NCBI RefSeq assembly: GCF_900217235.1
Contig: NZ_LT907975.1
Span: 3,075,001-3,139,000 of the forward strand
DNA: 64,000 nucleotides
Direction of reading: 5' to 3'
Source: Pseudodesulfovibrio profundus
GTDB taxonomy: Bacteria > Desulfobacterota > Desulfovibrionia > Desulfovibrionales > Desulfovibrionaceae
Below are positions 9,818 to 19,085 of the stretch, piece by piece. Under the pieces are notes generated by a model, which saw nothing but the letters and a program-made list of their open reading frames with translations, did no database searches and was not told the origin of the DNA. How positions within the stretch are numbered: position 1 is the first letter of the stretch; every line of letters starts with the position of its first letter. Both the position numbers and the translations under genes were made by a program.

Positions 9818-11446
9818 ATGAACGATTCTTTTGATTTCGCAGCAATGCCGGAAGATATTCGTCGGCACCTTCTTCTCGGGTTTTCCGGGAGACCCCATCT
9901 CCATGGCGCGGTGGAAGTGGTTTTGAACCATAGCCGTCGACCTGATGATCTATACGCTCGCATGGCTGCCGACATGCTTCTTGCCGCATGGGGCGAGAAT
10001 CCCCTGGATGGCAATTGCGTAGCGGCTTTAGCCGGACGTATGGACAAGTTGCCTGCGGTGAGCAAGCGACTGCTGCCCGCCATCAAATCGGTCCTTGCCC
10101 ACTGGCAGCCGGAGGTGACCCCCGAGGCGCAGGTTGCCATGCAGGGGAGCGGTTCCCAGCAGTTGACCTTCCTGCGCGATCAACTGCGTCATCAGCTGCG
10201 GAATCTGTTCTGGTGGCATCATTTGTATGAATACGCCCGCATACATGGTGACTGGCCCGCTTTTCGCGAGCAGATGTCCGAGGCGCAGGCACCCGAGGGC
10301 TTGGCGCGCGTGTTTTCCTGTGCGTTGGGCCATGCGCTCTTTGCCAAGGGAGACAGAAAGGCCGCGTCGGTTCTGTACGGTGATCTGCTTGCGAAGTTGC
10401 CGTTACCGATTATCGACGAACGTCTCGCCATGGCATGGTTGGGACGTGGGAAGATAGACGAAGGATTGCTGCTGCTTCAGCAGTGTGCAGCCTCTCGCCC
10501 ATGGAATGTCAGCCTGCAACTCCGTCAGTATGAGTTGGCCGTGGATGGAGCGAATGCGCTGGCTGCTCCTGCCGGTCAGACCATGGTTCTGGCATACAGT
10601 TGGAACAAGGCGGATGATCTGGCTGCGACGCTGGATTCCCTTGTTCGATCTGACCTGGAGTCGGTACAGGTTCGTGTGCTTGATAACGGCAGTACGGACC
10701 GGACGCCCGAGGTGATCCGACAGTTTATCGATAAGTTCGGCTCGGATAAAGCGTCTGTGGTGACCATGCCGGTCAACGTGGGTGCTCCGGCAGCGAGGAA
10801 CTGGCTGATGCACCTGCCGGAGGTTCGTGAATCGGAGCATGTGGCATTTATTGATGACGATATCGAACTCCCCGGCGACTGGCTCAAGCGGTTGGGTGCT
10901 GTGGCTTCGCGCTACCCCGAGGCAGGTGTTTGGGGATGCAAGGTTGTGGATTACCATGGCCCATCCCGCATGCAGTGCGGCGAACACAATCTTTATCCCG
11001 TTCCCGGCATGCGAAGGGAAACGCTGATGTCGACCTTGATGTTGCAGGACAGCGACTTCGGGCAGATGGATTATATGCGCCCGTGTGCTTCGGTGACAGG
11101 TTGTGTACATCTGTTTCGCACCTCGCGTCTGTTGCAAAACGGTGATTTCGACCTGCGCTTTTCTCCCACCCAGTACGATGATTTGGATCGGGACCTGCGC
11201 ATGGTGCTCAGTGGTGGATATGCTGCTTACACGGGATTTCTGGCTATCCCGCACAAACGGCGATCCGGTTCTCTGAGCGAAACCGGCAAGCCCGAAGCTG
11301 GTGGGGCAACAGCCAATATGCACAAGCTGCTCGCCAAGTATTCGGACGGAGAATTCGAGGCCATGGCCAAGGTTATGGATGCGGTTTTGCTGGATGATGT
11401 GCAAAAAAAGATAAAAGCACTTGGCGAAAGCGGCACAAAGTTATAA
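9818..11446 (+). CDS. Family 2 glycosyltransferase with helical N-terminal domain (paralogue 2)
   Basis: Protein of 542 residues from ATG 9818; an in-frame TTG at 9809 is less likely. It has the same architecture as the genes at 8043 and 12162: a helical N-terminal half, then GT-A sequence with MVLAYSWNKADDLAATLDSL, VLDNGSTDRTPEVI, NVGAPAARNWLM and FIDDDIELP. The C-terminal half carries SVTGCVHLF and TQYDDLDRDLRMVL, matching the paralogues. Function is inferred only at family level. It reads divergently from paralogue 1 and toward the small Rossmann-like protein gene at 11577. Confidence 0.85.
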   Translation: MNDSFDFAAMPEDIRRHLLLGFSGRPHLHGAVEVVLNHSRRPDDLYARMAADMLLAAWGENPLDGNCVAALAGRMDKLPAVSKRLLPAIKSVLAHWQPEVTPEAQVAMQGSGSQQLTFLRDQLRHQLRNLFWWHHLYEYARIHGDWPAFREQMSEAQAPEGLARVFSCALGHALFAKGDRKAASVLYGDLLAKLPLPIIDERLAMAWLGRGKIDEGLLLLQQCAASRPWNVSLQLRQYELAVDGANALAAPAGQTMVLAYSWNKADDLAATLDSLVRSDLESVQVRVLDNGSTDRTPEVIRQFIDKFGSDKASVVTMPVNVGAPAARNWLMHLPEVRESEHVAFIDDDIELPGDWLKRLGAVASRYPEAGVWGCKVVDYHGPSRMQCGEHNLYPVPGMRRETLMSTLMLQDSDFGQMDYMRPCASVTGCVHLFRTSRLLQNGDFDLRFSPTQYDDLDRDLRMVLSGGYAAYTGFLAIPHKRRSGSLSETGKPEAGGATANMHKLLAKYSDGEFEAMAKVMDAVLLDDVQKKIKALGESGTKL

Positions 11447-11576
11447 CGAGAAAGGGCTGGATATTTCAGAAATAATAATGCACATGGCATTGCTCCGCAT
11501 GCCGGAGGCGTGTATTGGCAACAGAAATTTGCAGTAAGGAATCCATTTCATCGACATACAATTTCAAGGAGAGAAC

Positions 11577-12125
11577 ATGTCCAACGAGTCCTACACCTTG
11601 TTCAGCGGCGGCGCCCAGGGCGCGGAAGCACAGTTCGGCAAACTGGCCGAATACTACGGCCTCGGCGAAGTCAACTACACCTTTGAAGGGCATCGCATCG
11701 AGCGCGAACGCGGCGTTCGTGTACTCACGACCGAGGAATTGACCAAAAAAGACGTCAGCCTGACCTATGTCTCCAAGCTGCTCAATCGCCGCTTCACCAA
11801 CGCGGAAAAAATGCGCAAGGTGCTCCAGACCGTCATGCATCAGATTGAGTCCGGCGATCAGATTTTCGTTGTCGGTACCATTCAGGAAGACGGCACCGTG
11901 AAGGGTGGAACCGGCTGGGGTGCGGAGTTCGCCAAGATTTGCAACAAGGACCTGTTTGTTTTCGGTCAGGTCAAGGACGGTTGGTTCAAGTGGGAGAAAG
12001 GCCAGTGGGTCGATGTGGAAGCACCGGTCATCACCTCCACGCATTTCACCGGAACCGGCACACGCTTCCTTGAGGACAACGGCAAAAAAGCGCTTGAAGA
12101 ACTGTTTGCCCGTTCCTTCAAATAG
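11577..12125 (+). CDS. Small Rossmann-like protein, possible SLOG-type fold
   Basis: Soluble protein of 182 residues starting ATG 11577 after AAGGAGAG. The N-terminus has FSGGAQGAEAQFGKLAEYYGL, a glycine-rich nucleotide-binding-like loop resembling SLOG/DprA-type Rossmann proteins. Later there is FVVGTIQEDGTVKGGTGWGAEFA and THFTGTGTRFL, again glycine-rich turns after strands. I do not recognise a specific family, so ligand binding is inference. It stands between two glycosyltransferase paralogues and is closed by a terminator whose stem is shared with the coding end of the gene at 12162. Confidence 0.65.
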   Translation: MSNESYTLFSGGAQGAEAQFGKLAEYYGLGEVNYTFEGHRIERERGVRVLTTEELTKKDVSLTYVSKLLNRRFTNAEKMRKVLQTVMHQIESGDQIFVVGTIQEDGTVKGGTGWGAEFAKICNKDLFVFGQVKDGWFKWEKGQWVDVEAPVITSTHFTGTGTRFLEDNGKKALEELFARSFK

Positions 12126-12148
12126 CTAGCGAAAAGTAACGTAGATTC

Positions 12149-12180
12149 AAGGCGGACAGGATTACCTGTTCGCCTTTTTT
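12149..12180. terminator. Rho-independent terminator overlapping a coding end
   Basis: 12-bp stem with one G-T pair (12149-12160 with 12165-12176), 4-base loop and a run of T. It terminates the gene at 11577. The convergent gene ends at 12162, so its last codons (KKANR) lie in this stem. Confidence 0.85.
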
Positions 12181-13826
12181 ATGGTGCGCAATAGGGGGGC
12201 CAGAGTCTGCCAAAAGACCCGGGCTGATCCTGTGATGGTTGGCAGTACGGCATGAAGGGCTTGTCGAAACGCTTTCTCATCAGCCGCTTTTACGGCTTCA
12301 TCCATCTGCTTGAGGTCTGTCAGTGAGAACTTGCGCTCCATCTTGTAATGATTGGCGTAGGCTTGTCCGATGGCGGCCTGACTGGGGGCTTTGCCGGTGT
12401 CCTGCAAGTGAACAACCTGCACGCCGCCGTCATAAATGACCTGCGCCCCCGCTTTCCAAATCTGAAGATCGTGTTCGATGTCGTCCACTTGTGAGGGTGA
12501 AAAGCGGATGTCAAAGTCGGGCACATTATGTGATTCCAGTTTCTTTCGATCCAACAGATGACAGCACCCCATGACGGTCAGGCAGGGGCGTGGCGCGTCG
12601 AATTGGCCCATGTCCATGAGCGTTGGGGCGTTAGCTGTCAAACGGATTGTCAGTTCACCGATATCCTCGAAATTGCGAAAGGCGTACTGCAGGGTCCGCA
12701 TGGGGGCATTGAGACACTTGGCCCCGACAGCCGCAGCCTTTGGGAACCTGGCAAGGGTCGAATGAAAACGGGTCAACCAATCAGGCGGTAGCAGAACGTC
12801 ATCATCAAGAAAGGCCACATAGTCGGACTGGCGGACCTGTTCGTCGGCCAGCAACCAGTTGCGTGCGGCGGGTGCTCCGACATTGACCGGCAAATGCAGC
12901 CAGCGGATGGAAAGCTGTGGGGCCGCCTCCCTGACCCGTTGTTCAAGTGCATCAGGAGAACAGGTGGTGGTTCCGTTGTTCAGGATGGTAATCTGTGCGT
13001 CGCCGATGTCTGTTTGTGCGAGACTGGTGATGGTTTGTATCAGTGTGTCCGGCTTGTTCCAGGTATAGAGACAGATGTGGGTGTCGGCAGTTGGAGCCGG
13101 TGATGAGGAGTGCTCCAGGCTGGCCAGTTGCTCGATGATCGCTGGCTGGAACGGTTCCATGTCCAGTGATTCCCGCAACAGGTCGATGCTTTGTTTTGTG
13201 TCGCCATTGTCCAACGCCATCCGTGCGCGCAGGTTGATTGACTGAAATGTTCTGGCGCCCTCATCGAGCAGCATGCCGGCAAGGTCTGCCTGGTTTGCCG
13301 CATAGGCTCCCCATGCCATGACAGGCGCGGCCAGCAGGCCCGATGGTGAGGCGGTGATAATCTGAACTGCCTCAAGGAATGCTTTCTCGGCACCGGTCTG
13401 CCACAAGTGAAGTATGGCTGAAAAACGGTTGTCATTGGATGGTTGCTCACGAATATACTGGACGAAAGCTTCGGGCGACGCCGTACTCGGGTCCGGGGCG
13501 GTAATGTATTCGGGAACCGGGTCCATGTCGGTCAGTCGGCGAGCTGAATCCACCCACTGTGTGAACGGCTCATGGGGGACACGACTGTTGACGTCCTCAG
13601 CCAGTCTTAGCTTTTCCCGGTCAAAGGGATCGAACAGGGCAGCGTGTCGAATCAGGGCTGGTGAAAGAATGGCGAATGCATCGGGGAGCGGGCGGGCGTC
13701 GAGAATGTTGCCTGCCACGGCCATGGCGTGATCGGGGCGGAGGTAGCCACTGTTGCGAACGAGAGTAATAAGCTGGCGAACGAGTCGTGAACTGTTATGC
13801 ATGGGGCAACGTAGCAGATGCCTCAA
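12162..13826 (-). CDS. Family 2 glycosyltransferase with helical N-terminal domain (paralogue 3)
   Basis: Protein of 554 residues with the same design as the genes at 8043 and 9818: a helical N-terminal region of about 245 residues and a GT2 GT-A domain with HICLYTWNKPDTLIQTITSL, ILNNGTTTCSPDAL, NVGAPAARNWLL and FLDDDVLLPPDWL. The conserved late motifs MGCCHLLD and SQVDDIEHDLQIW are present. It departs in DNGSTD (here NNGTTT), so it is the most diverged of the three. Substrates are unknown. Its last five codons fall in the terminator of the convergent gene. Confidence 0.85.
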   Translation of the reverse strand: MRHLLRCPMHNSSRLVRQLITLVRNSGYLRPDHAMAVAGNILDARPLPDAFAILSPALIRHAALFDPFDREKLRLAEDVNSRVPHEPFTQWVDSARRLTDMDPVPEYITAPDPSTASPEAFVQYIREQPSNDNRFSAILHLWQTGAEKAFLEAVQIITASPSGLLAAPVMAWGAYAANQADLAGMLLDEGARTFQSINLRARMALDNGDTKQSIDLLRESLDMEPFQPAIIEQLASLEHSSSPAPTADTHICLYTWNKPDTLIQTITSLAQTDIGDAQITILNNGTTTCSPDALEQRVREAAPQLSIRWLHLPVNVGAPAARNWLLADEQVRQSDYVAFLDDDVLLPPDWLTRFHSTLARFPKAAAVGAKCLNAPMRTLQYAFRNFEDIGELTIRLTANAPTLMDMGQFDAPRPCLTVMGCCHLLDRKKLESHNVPDFDIRFSPSQVDDIEHDLQIWKAGAQVIYDGGVQVVHLQDTGKAPSQAAIGQAYANHYKMERKFSLTDLKQMDEAVKAADEKAFRQALHAVLPTITGSARVFWQTLAPLLRTIKKANR

Positions 13827-13898
13827 GGCAAAGGAATAGGGAGTTCACATGCTTTAATCAACCGCCTCGGCAACTGGATTAATTTAGGCTCGCAACAA

Positions 13899-13935
13899 AA
13901 AAGCCCCCTGACCAAAAAGAGATCAAGGGGCTTTT
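13899..13935 (-). terminator. Rho-independent terminator of the ior-associated operon
   Basis: AAAAGCCCC (13899-13907) pairs with GGGGCTTTT (13927-13935); TGA/TCA pairs extend it inward after one mismatch. On the minus strand it is followed by a T-rich stretch, fitting termination after the sigma-54 activator gene. Confidence 0.85.
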
Positions 13936-13954
13936 ATTCGATGTCGAGGCTGGG

Positions 13955-15550
13955 TTAGTTTTCCAGCTTCTTCTTCGATTTCTTCTTTGATTGCGAGAAC
14001 TTCTTCACGTCGATGTTGTACTTCTTCACCTTGTAGTTGACGATGCGGTAGGAGACGCGGAGGTCCCGTGCCGACTGCAACATATTGCCGCCTGTCTTCT
14101 TCAGGGAATCGACCAGCAGTTCCTGCTCGAACTTGGCGACAGCCTCTCCAAAGGAAAGGTTGGTGCCGGTGGCCGAGCTTTCGGCGGACTGGAGGGTGGG
14201 CGGCAGGTGGTAGGTGCGGATGACCGCTTCCTCGCACAGCAGGACCGCGCGCTCCATGCAGTTCTTGAGCTCACGAACGTTGCCGGGCCAGTGGTACATG
14301 ACCAGCAGTTCAATGGCCGGGGTGGAGATGCGCTTCACTTCCTTGCCGTACTCGTCGCAGAATTCGGTCAGAAAATGTTCTGCAAGGGGGAGGATGTCTT
14401 CGCGACGCTCCTTGAGGGGCGGAATGAAGATGGGGAAGACGTTGATCCGGTAGTACAGGTCTTCGCGGAAACGGCCTTTTTCAAGGAGTTCTTCCAGCGG
14501 CTGGTGGGTGGCGCAGATCAGGCGGACATCAACGGTGATGGACTGTTCCGAACCCACACGCTGAATTTCCTTTTCCTGAATGGCGCGAAGCACCTTGGCC
14601 TGTGCATCCATGGACAGTTCGCCGATTTCATCAAGGAACAGCGTTCCCTGATCCGCTACCTCGAACAGGCCGCGCTTGGTCTGGAAAGCACCTGTGAAGG
14701 CACCTTTTTGGTGACCGAACAGCTCGGATTCGATGAGTTCGGACGGCAGCGCTGCGCAGTTGAGCTTGATGAGCGGCTTGTCGGCCCTCGGGCTGGAAGA
14801 GTGGATGGCCTCGGCCAGCAGTTCCTTACCGGTGCCTGATTCGCCGCGAAGCAGTGCAGTGGCTCGACTCGGTGCTACCTGGCGCGATTGGCGCAATACC
14901 AATCGCATGGCCTTGGATGCGGCCACGAAATCCTTGGGTGGTGCGGCATCAGCCCCACCAGCCATCATGCCCTGGGTCATCATGTGGTTCTGGGCAGCCA
15001 TCTCTTCCTGGAGTTGGGCCACATGACCGGCGATGATGCCGGCAACTACTTCCAGGAATTGACGATGGGCGGACATGTCGTCTGCCGGAATGAGCGGGAC
15101 GTCTACGGAAAGAGCGCCGATGACTTCTTCGTCTTCGGCGCGGCGATTGATGACAGGGACGCAGATGAAGCCGAGCTTCTTGAGTTCTTCCTCACTGCGA
15201 CCGAAAGCTTTGTTCAGGAATTCAGGGTCGTCCGACATCCGGGTCACGGTGATGGACTCGCCGGAATCGAAAACCCGACCGATGATGCCTCGGCCGGGAG
15301 AGTAGGTCACGTCCTCTGCCTGGGCTGGGGAATAGGTCAACGAGAGTTTGAGATTCTCGGTCTTGGGGTCCATGATGACCATGAACGCCCGGACGTATTC
15401 CATGTCCCTGGCAAGGATTTTCAGCAACGCATTCAAAGACTCCTCAAGCGGGGTGTCTCGCTTCAGGGTTTCCTGAATCAGTTTGAGCGTATGGAGATAG
15501 CTCAGATCAGAGGGGTCTTGTGTTGTGTTAGCCATGATGATGTTGCTCAT
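13955..15550 (-). CDS. GAF-type sigma-54-dependent activator, NifA-like architecture
   Basis: Transcription activator of 531 residues. An N-terminal GAF domain (about 30-180, VPVINRR and GALSVDVPL) is followed by a linker and a full AAA+ domain with Walker A GESGTGKE near 237, the sigma-54 contact loop GAFTGA near 283, and Walker B TLFLDEIGEL. A Fis-type helix-turn-helix follows near 480-515, then a very basic end (KKKSKKK). The effector sensed by GAF is unknown. It is the last gene of the TPR-iorA-iorB group, 81 bases after iorB, which makes control of indolepyruvate oxidation or amino-acid use a reasonable but unproven guess. Confidence 0.9.
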   Translation of the reverse strand: MSNIIMANTTQDPSDLSYLHTLKLIQETLKRDTPLEESLNALLKILARDMEYVRAFMVIMDPKTENLKLSLTYSPAQAEDVTYSPGRGIIGRVFDSGESITVTRMSDDPEFLNKAFGRSEEELKKLGFICVPVINRRAEDEEVIGALSVDVPLIPADDMSAHRQFLEVVAGIIAGHVAQLQEEMAAQNHMMTQGMMAGGADAAPPKDFVAASKAMRLVLRQSRQVAPSRATALLRGESGTGKELLAEAIHSSSPRADKPLIKLNCAALPSELIESELFGHQKGAFTGAFQTKRGLFEVADQGTLFLDEIGELSMDAQAKVLRAIQEKEIQRVGSEQSITVDVRLICATHQPLEELLEKGRFREDLYYRINVFPIFIPPLKERREDILPLAEHFLTEFCDEYGKEVKRISTPAIELLVMYHWPGNVRELKNCMERAVLLCEEAVIRTYHLPPTLQSAESSATGTNLSFGEAVAKFEQELLVDSLKKTGGNMLQSARDLRVSYRIVNYKVKKYNIDVKKFSQSKKKSKKKLEN

Positions 15551-15631
15551 TGGCTGCCCCCAAACTCCCGTGCGATAATGCGTTGTATATCATTAATGCA
15601 CGATCGTTTGAGGACAGCCTTTCTTAAATGG

Positions 15632-16228
15632 TTAGGCGTTCAGTGCAGCGACGCCGAGTTCCAGCGCTTTCAGGTTCACGGCCTGAATCTTCTCGGGGAG
15701 ATTGGCCTTGATGGTTGCCTCAAGGGCTTCCGGTCCGAACGGCAGTTCGCCGGAGGCGCACAGGGCGGCCAGCATGGCGATGTTACCCGCCTGAACAGCG
15801 CCCGCTTTCAGACCGATGGTCTGGCTGGGCATGAAGGATATCTTGTTGGTGCAACCGGCGACGGCCTTTTTGATGTCGTCGATGGTCGGACACTCCTGCT
15901 TGCCCATGGCGACCGAAAGGGGCGGCATGAACTCGGTGGAGGACAAAACCAGTCCGTCACACTTCAGGTAGGGCAGCGCACGCATGGTCTCCATGGGCTC
16001 GAAGCCGATGAGGATATCTGCTTCGCCGTGTCCGATCTTGGGCGACTTGCAGCCGATCAGGACGGTGGATTCGACAACGCCGCCGCGCTGGGCCATGCCG
16101 TGGATCTCGCCGGAAGTCACCGGGAGGCCCTGGCTCAGGACGGTTTTGGCGAGCAGTGTGGTCGCGGTCAGGGTTCCCTGTCCGCCAACGCCGGTCATGA
16201 ATATACGAATTTGCTTGGTATCAGACAT
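15632..16228 (-). CDS. iorB: Indolepyruvate:ferredoxin oxidoreductase beta subunit
   Basis: Subunit of 198 residues of the oxygen-sensitive enzyme that oxidatively decarboxylates aryl 2-oxoacids (from aromatic amino acids) to acyl-CoA with ferredoxin reduction, or works in reverse. The gamma-domain pattern of 2-oxoacid oxidoreductases is clear: MTGVGGQGTLTATTLLA near the start, SGEIHGMAQRGGVVESTV around 40-57, and IGFEPMETMRALPYL. The start is ATG 16228, overlapping the iorA stop by one base (TAATG), the hallmark of translational coupling. A longer frame upstream only overlaps iorA and is not used. Confidence 0.95.
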   Translation of the reverse strand: MSDTKQIRIFMTGVGGQGTLTATTLLAKTVLSQGLPVTSGEIHGMAQRGGVVESTVLIGCKSPKIGHGEADILIGFEPMETMRALPYLKCDGLVLSSTEFMPPLSVAMGKQECPTIDDIKKAVAGCTNKISFMPSQTIGLKAGAVQAGNIAMLAALCASGELPFGPEALEATIKANLPEKIQAVNLKALELGVAALNA

Positions 16229-18063
16229 TAGCTGCCCCTCTTCTTTGCTTTGATGTGTCCGCAAACCTGCAGGCAGAGCATGCAGCCGTTGCACAGGATC
16301 GGGTTCACCGCAGCCTTGCCGCCTTCCTTGTACATGGCGGGGCAGGCCAGCTTGTCGAGACATTCGAAGCGCCCGTCACAGGAGTCGGCCACGTAGGCGA
16401 CCATGGGAGCGACTTTCTTGTACACGCGTCGGGAATACAGCGGACAGGGTTCCTTGGCGATCAGAACACGCACACCCTTCTTGGCCTTGAGGTCCTCGAA
16501 CGCGGCAAGGGTCTTCTTCTGGTTGAACGGATTGACTTCGATGATCTCGGAGACACCCAGTCCGCGAATGGCGGTTTCGATGTCCAGAGGGTGCTCGTTA
16601 TCACCGATGACGGTCTTGTCCACGCCGGGGTGCGGCTGGTGGCCGGTCATGGCAGTGGTCCGGTTGTCGAGAACGACGACCAGCACGTCATGATCGTTGA
16701 AGACCGCGTTGGCGATACCGGTCAGACCGGAGTGGAAGAAGGTGGAATCGCCGATGAAAGCGACCACAGTCTGATTGGCGACTTTGGATGCGCCACCACC
16801 TGCGGAGATGGAGGAACCCATGCACAGCAGGAAGTCGGCTGCCTGCAGCGGGGGCAGGATGCCGAGGGTGTAGCAACCGATGTCGGAAGAGTATACGGCG
16901 TCGTCGCCGAAAACCTTTTTGGCAGCAAAGTAGGTGCCGCGGTGCGGGCAACCAGCGCAGAGGTTCGGTGGACGCATGGGCAGCTCGGGCAGCTCGCATG
17001 CACAGTTGACGATCTGTTCCTGACCGACCTGTTCGCGGATGGCGTTCTCGACCTGGGTGACGTGGAATTCGCCATTGCGGGGCAGAACGTCCTTGCCGAG
17101 TATCTCGGTGTCCAGCTTGTTCTTCTGGATGAGTACACGCAGTTCGTTTTCGACAATGGGTTCCAGTTCTTCTACGACAAGCACCTTGGATACGGACTTG
17201 AGGAAGTCGAGGCACATGTTTTCCGGGAGCGGATTGGAGAAGCCAAGCTCAAACACTTTGACTTTGCCTTCCAGCCCCATGTTGGAAAGGGCGTCTGCCA
17301 CGTAAGCGCGGCTGATGCCGGAGCAGACGATACCGAAATCGCCTTCGCCGGTGACGGTGTTATACGGAGATTTTTCCGCTTCTTCGCGCATCTGTTCCAT
17401 GCGCTCCATGAGGGCGAGGTGCATGGGACGGGCAAATGCCGGGATGGGCACGAACTGGGAAGGGTTGCGCTTGAAGCCTTCAGCTTCGCCCGGATCAGGG
17501 GCGGGGCCGAATTCAACCGGACCGCGGAGATGGTTCACGCGGGTGGTGGTACGCAGCATGATGGGTGCGCCGTACTTCTTACCCAGCTTGAGGGCGTCGC
17601 GGGTCATGTCCTTGGCTTCCTGAGCGGTGGATGGCTCGAAAACCGGCAGACCGGCGATGCGGGCGTAGTAGCGGTTATCCTGCTCGTTCTGGCTGGAGTG
17701 GCAACCCGGGTCGTCCGCAGACAACAGGACCAGGCCACCGGGGGCGCCAGTGTAACAAAGGGTCAGCAGGGGGTCGGCAGCGACGTTCACACCAACGTGT
17801 TTCATGGTGCACAGGGTCATGGCCCCGGACAGGGCCGCGCCACCGGCTACTTCCAAAGCAACCTTTTCATTGACCGAGTATTCAAAATAGTACTTCCCTT
17901 CAGGGGAAATACGATAGAACGTGTCAGGGACTTCCGACGACGGCGTGCCGGGATAACAGGTGACGACCTGTATTCCGGCCTCAATTGCTCCGCGAACGAT
18001 AGCTTCGTTGCCGAGGAGCAGATGGGTTGCGCCGGGAGTGTCGGCCAAAAGCGGATTTGCCAT
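16228..18063 (-). CDS. iorA: Indolepyruvate:ferredoxin oxidoreductase alpha subunit
   Basis: Catalytic thiamine-diphosphate and iron-sulfur subunit, 611 residues, partner of IorB. The N-terminal pyrimidine-binding half has GNEAIVRGAIEAG, YPGTPSSEVPDTF and SVNEKVALEVAGGAALSG. The TPP-binding half shows CPHRGTYFAAKK, SDIGCYTLG, and GDSTFFHSG...LDN. The C-terminus carries the ferredoxin-like part (CDGRFECLDKLAC and CNGCMLCLQVC), whose cysteine spacing should be checked against other IorA proteins because the first half is not the simplest CxxCxxC form. It lies 36 bases after the TPR protein gene and is coupled to iorB. Confidence 0.96.
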   Translation of the reverse strand: MANPLLADTPGATHLLLGNEAIVRGAIEAGIQVVTCYPGTPSSEVPDTFYRISPEGKYYFEYSVNEKVALEVAGGAALSGAMTLCTMKHVGVNVAADPLLTLCYTGAPGGLVLLSADDPGCHSSQNEQDNRYYARIAGLPVFEPSTAQEAKDMTRDALKLGKKYGAPIMLRTTTRVNHLRGPVEFGPAPDPGEAEGFKRNPSQFVPIPAFARPMHLALMERMEQMREEAEKSPYNTVTGEGDFGIVCSGISRAYVADALSNMGLEGKVKVFELGFSNPLPENMCLDFLKSVSKVLVVEELEPIVENELRVLIQKNKLDTEILGKDVLPRNGEFHVTQVENAIREQVGQEQIVNCACELPELPMRPPNLCAGCPHRGTYFAAKKVFGDDAVYSSDIGCYTLGILPPLQAADFLLCMGSSISAGGGASKVANQTVVAFIGDSTFFHSGLTGIANAVFNDHDVLVVVLDNRTTAMTGHQPHPGVDKTVIGDNEHPLDIETAIRGLGVSEIIEVNPFNQKKTLAAFEDLKAKKGVRVLIAKEPCPLYSRRVYKKVAPMVAYVADSCDGRFECLDKLACPAMYKEGGKAAVNPILCNGCMLCLQVCGHIKAKKRGS

Positions 18064-18099
18064 AAGTGTCTCTCCGTAATTGGTCTGCGCTGTGCGCGG

Positions 18100-18753
18100 T
18101 TATTTGTTCTTCAGTTGAGCGACTTTGTATTCGATGAACTGCTTGTCGGGCAGGTTCTCTTGTGCGAGCTTCTCGTATGCGGCCAGGGCAGCGGCGTCAT
18201 CCTGTGCCTGTTCGGCAGCTACGGCGAGCTGACGGTTCAGGGGAATGGTGAAGCTCTCGGGAGCGGATTCGGACAGTCCCTGCAGGACAGCCAGTGCTTC
18301 CTTTGCCTTGCCAGCCATGGTCAGGCTCTTGGCCTTGCCGAGCTGGGCGACGAATTCGAGATTTGATCCGGTTTCAGCGGCGACCTTGTCCCAGTATTCA
18401 ACGGCCTTGTCATAATCGGCGTTGATCATGGAGGTCCGGGCCAGTTCGATCAGGATAGCCGGCTTGACACTGGAAGGGCTGTCGCCGAGCAGTGTCTCCA
18501 GTTGAGCGATCTTCTCTTTTCCGGAGGTCTCAATGAGAATGGTGCCGAGTTTGGCGGTGGCTGAACCTTCAGCTTTTTCGCTGTAGGTGTTGAAGCCAGC
18601 ATAGATGGCGGCAGCGACTATCAGGCCTGCGGCACCAAACAGGATGTTTTTCTGGTGCTTGACGAGAGCCTCGATAAAGGGGTTCATTTGGCCCGAATGG
18701 GTTGGGGTAACCTGTTCGTGTGAGCCTTGCTGCTCAGTATTATTTTCAACCAT
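18100..18753 (-). CDS. Single-span membrane TPR protein, YfgM-like
   Basis: Protein of 217 residues with a polar cytoplasmic N-terminus, one membrane helix (ILFGAAGLIVAAAIYAGF, about 37-54) and a soluble remainder made of tetratricopeptide-like helices (for example YDKAVEYWDKVAAETG and KAKEALAVLQGL). The layout matches YfgM/TPR_21 proteins, which associate with the Sec translocon or outer-membrane assembly in some Gram-negative bacteria; that role is not shown here. Strong ribosome site (AGGGAGGA). It leads the iorAB operon, an unexpected partner for an oxidoreductase. Confidence 0.75.
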   Translation of the reverse strand: MVENNTEQQGSHEQVTPTHSGQMNPFIEALVKHQKNILFGAAGLIVAAAIYAGFNTYSEKAEGSATAKLGTILIETSGKEKIAQLETLLGDSPSSVKPAILIELARTSMINADYDKAVEYWDKVAAETGSNLEFVAQLGKAKSLTMAGKAKEALAVLQGLSESAPESFTIPLNRQLAVAAEQAQDDAAALAAYEKLAQENLPDKQFIEYKVAQLKNK

Positions 18754-19085
18754 GCTTTTACAGTCCTCCCTAAGGTGTATATACGGTCTGCAGGGCCGGA
18801 AAATGAGGCCCAGCTTCGCAATGGGCTAGATAAGCAAAATTGTAAAAAAGGTCAAAGCCTATTTTGTGAAAACGGTTGGTTTTCGACAAAATCAACCGTT
18901 TTGGTTATTGGTCCTAGTCGTCAAATGACAAAAAACGTAAAATCAGCGTTTTAACACATCATATTGAGAACAAAATGCGTTCAGCCATGGTTTGACTTTT
19001 ATGGCCGCCCCGGTTTAGCACATTTGGTTCATGATGAAGAGAATTTCATTCGGTTGATTATTCTCAAATATTTCAAGGAGATTGT
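18754..19085. other. Divergent intergenic region with a 15-bp stem-loop
   Basis: AT-rich 332-base spacer between the divergent TPR and proA genes. It holds a long hairpin (18869-18902) described separately. The proA ribosome site is CAAGGAG just before 19086. I could not place convincing -35/-10 boxes for either gene. Confidence 0.6.
18869..18902. repeat. 15-bp stem with CGAC loop
   Basis: Bases 18869-18883 pair with 18888-18902 across a 4-base loop, with one G-T pair. It lies upstream of both divergent genes, so it is not their terminator. It may be an operator dyad, a terminator of an unseen small RNA, or a structured leader. Confidence 0.7.

Noticed and set aside
16255..18366. 703-codon plus-strand frame antisense to iorA
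   Set aside because: Composition is a shadow of iorA on the opposite strand; no family motif, while iorA is certain.
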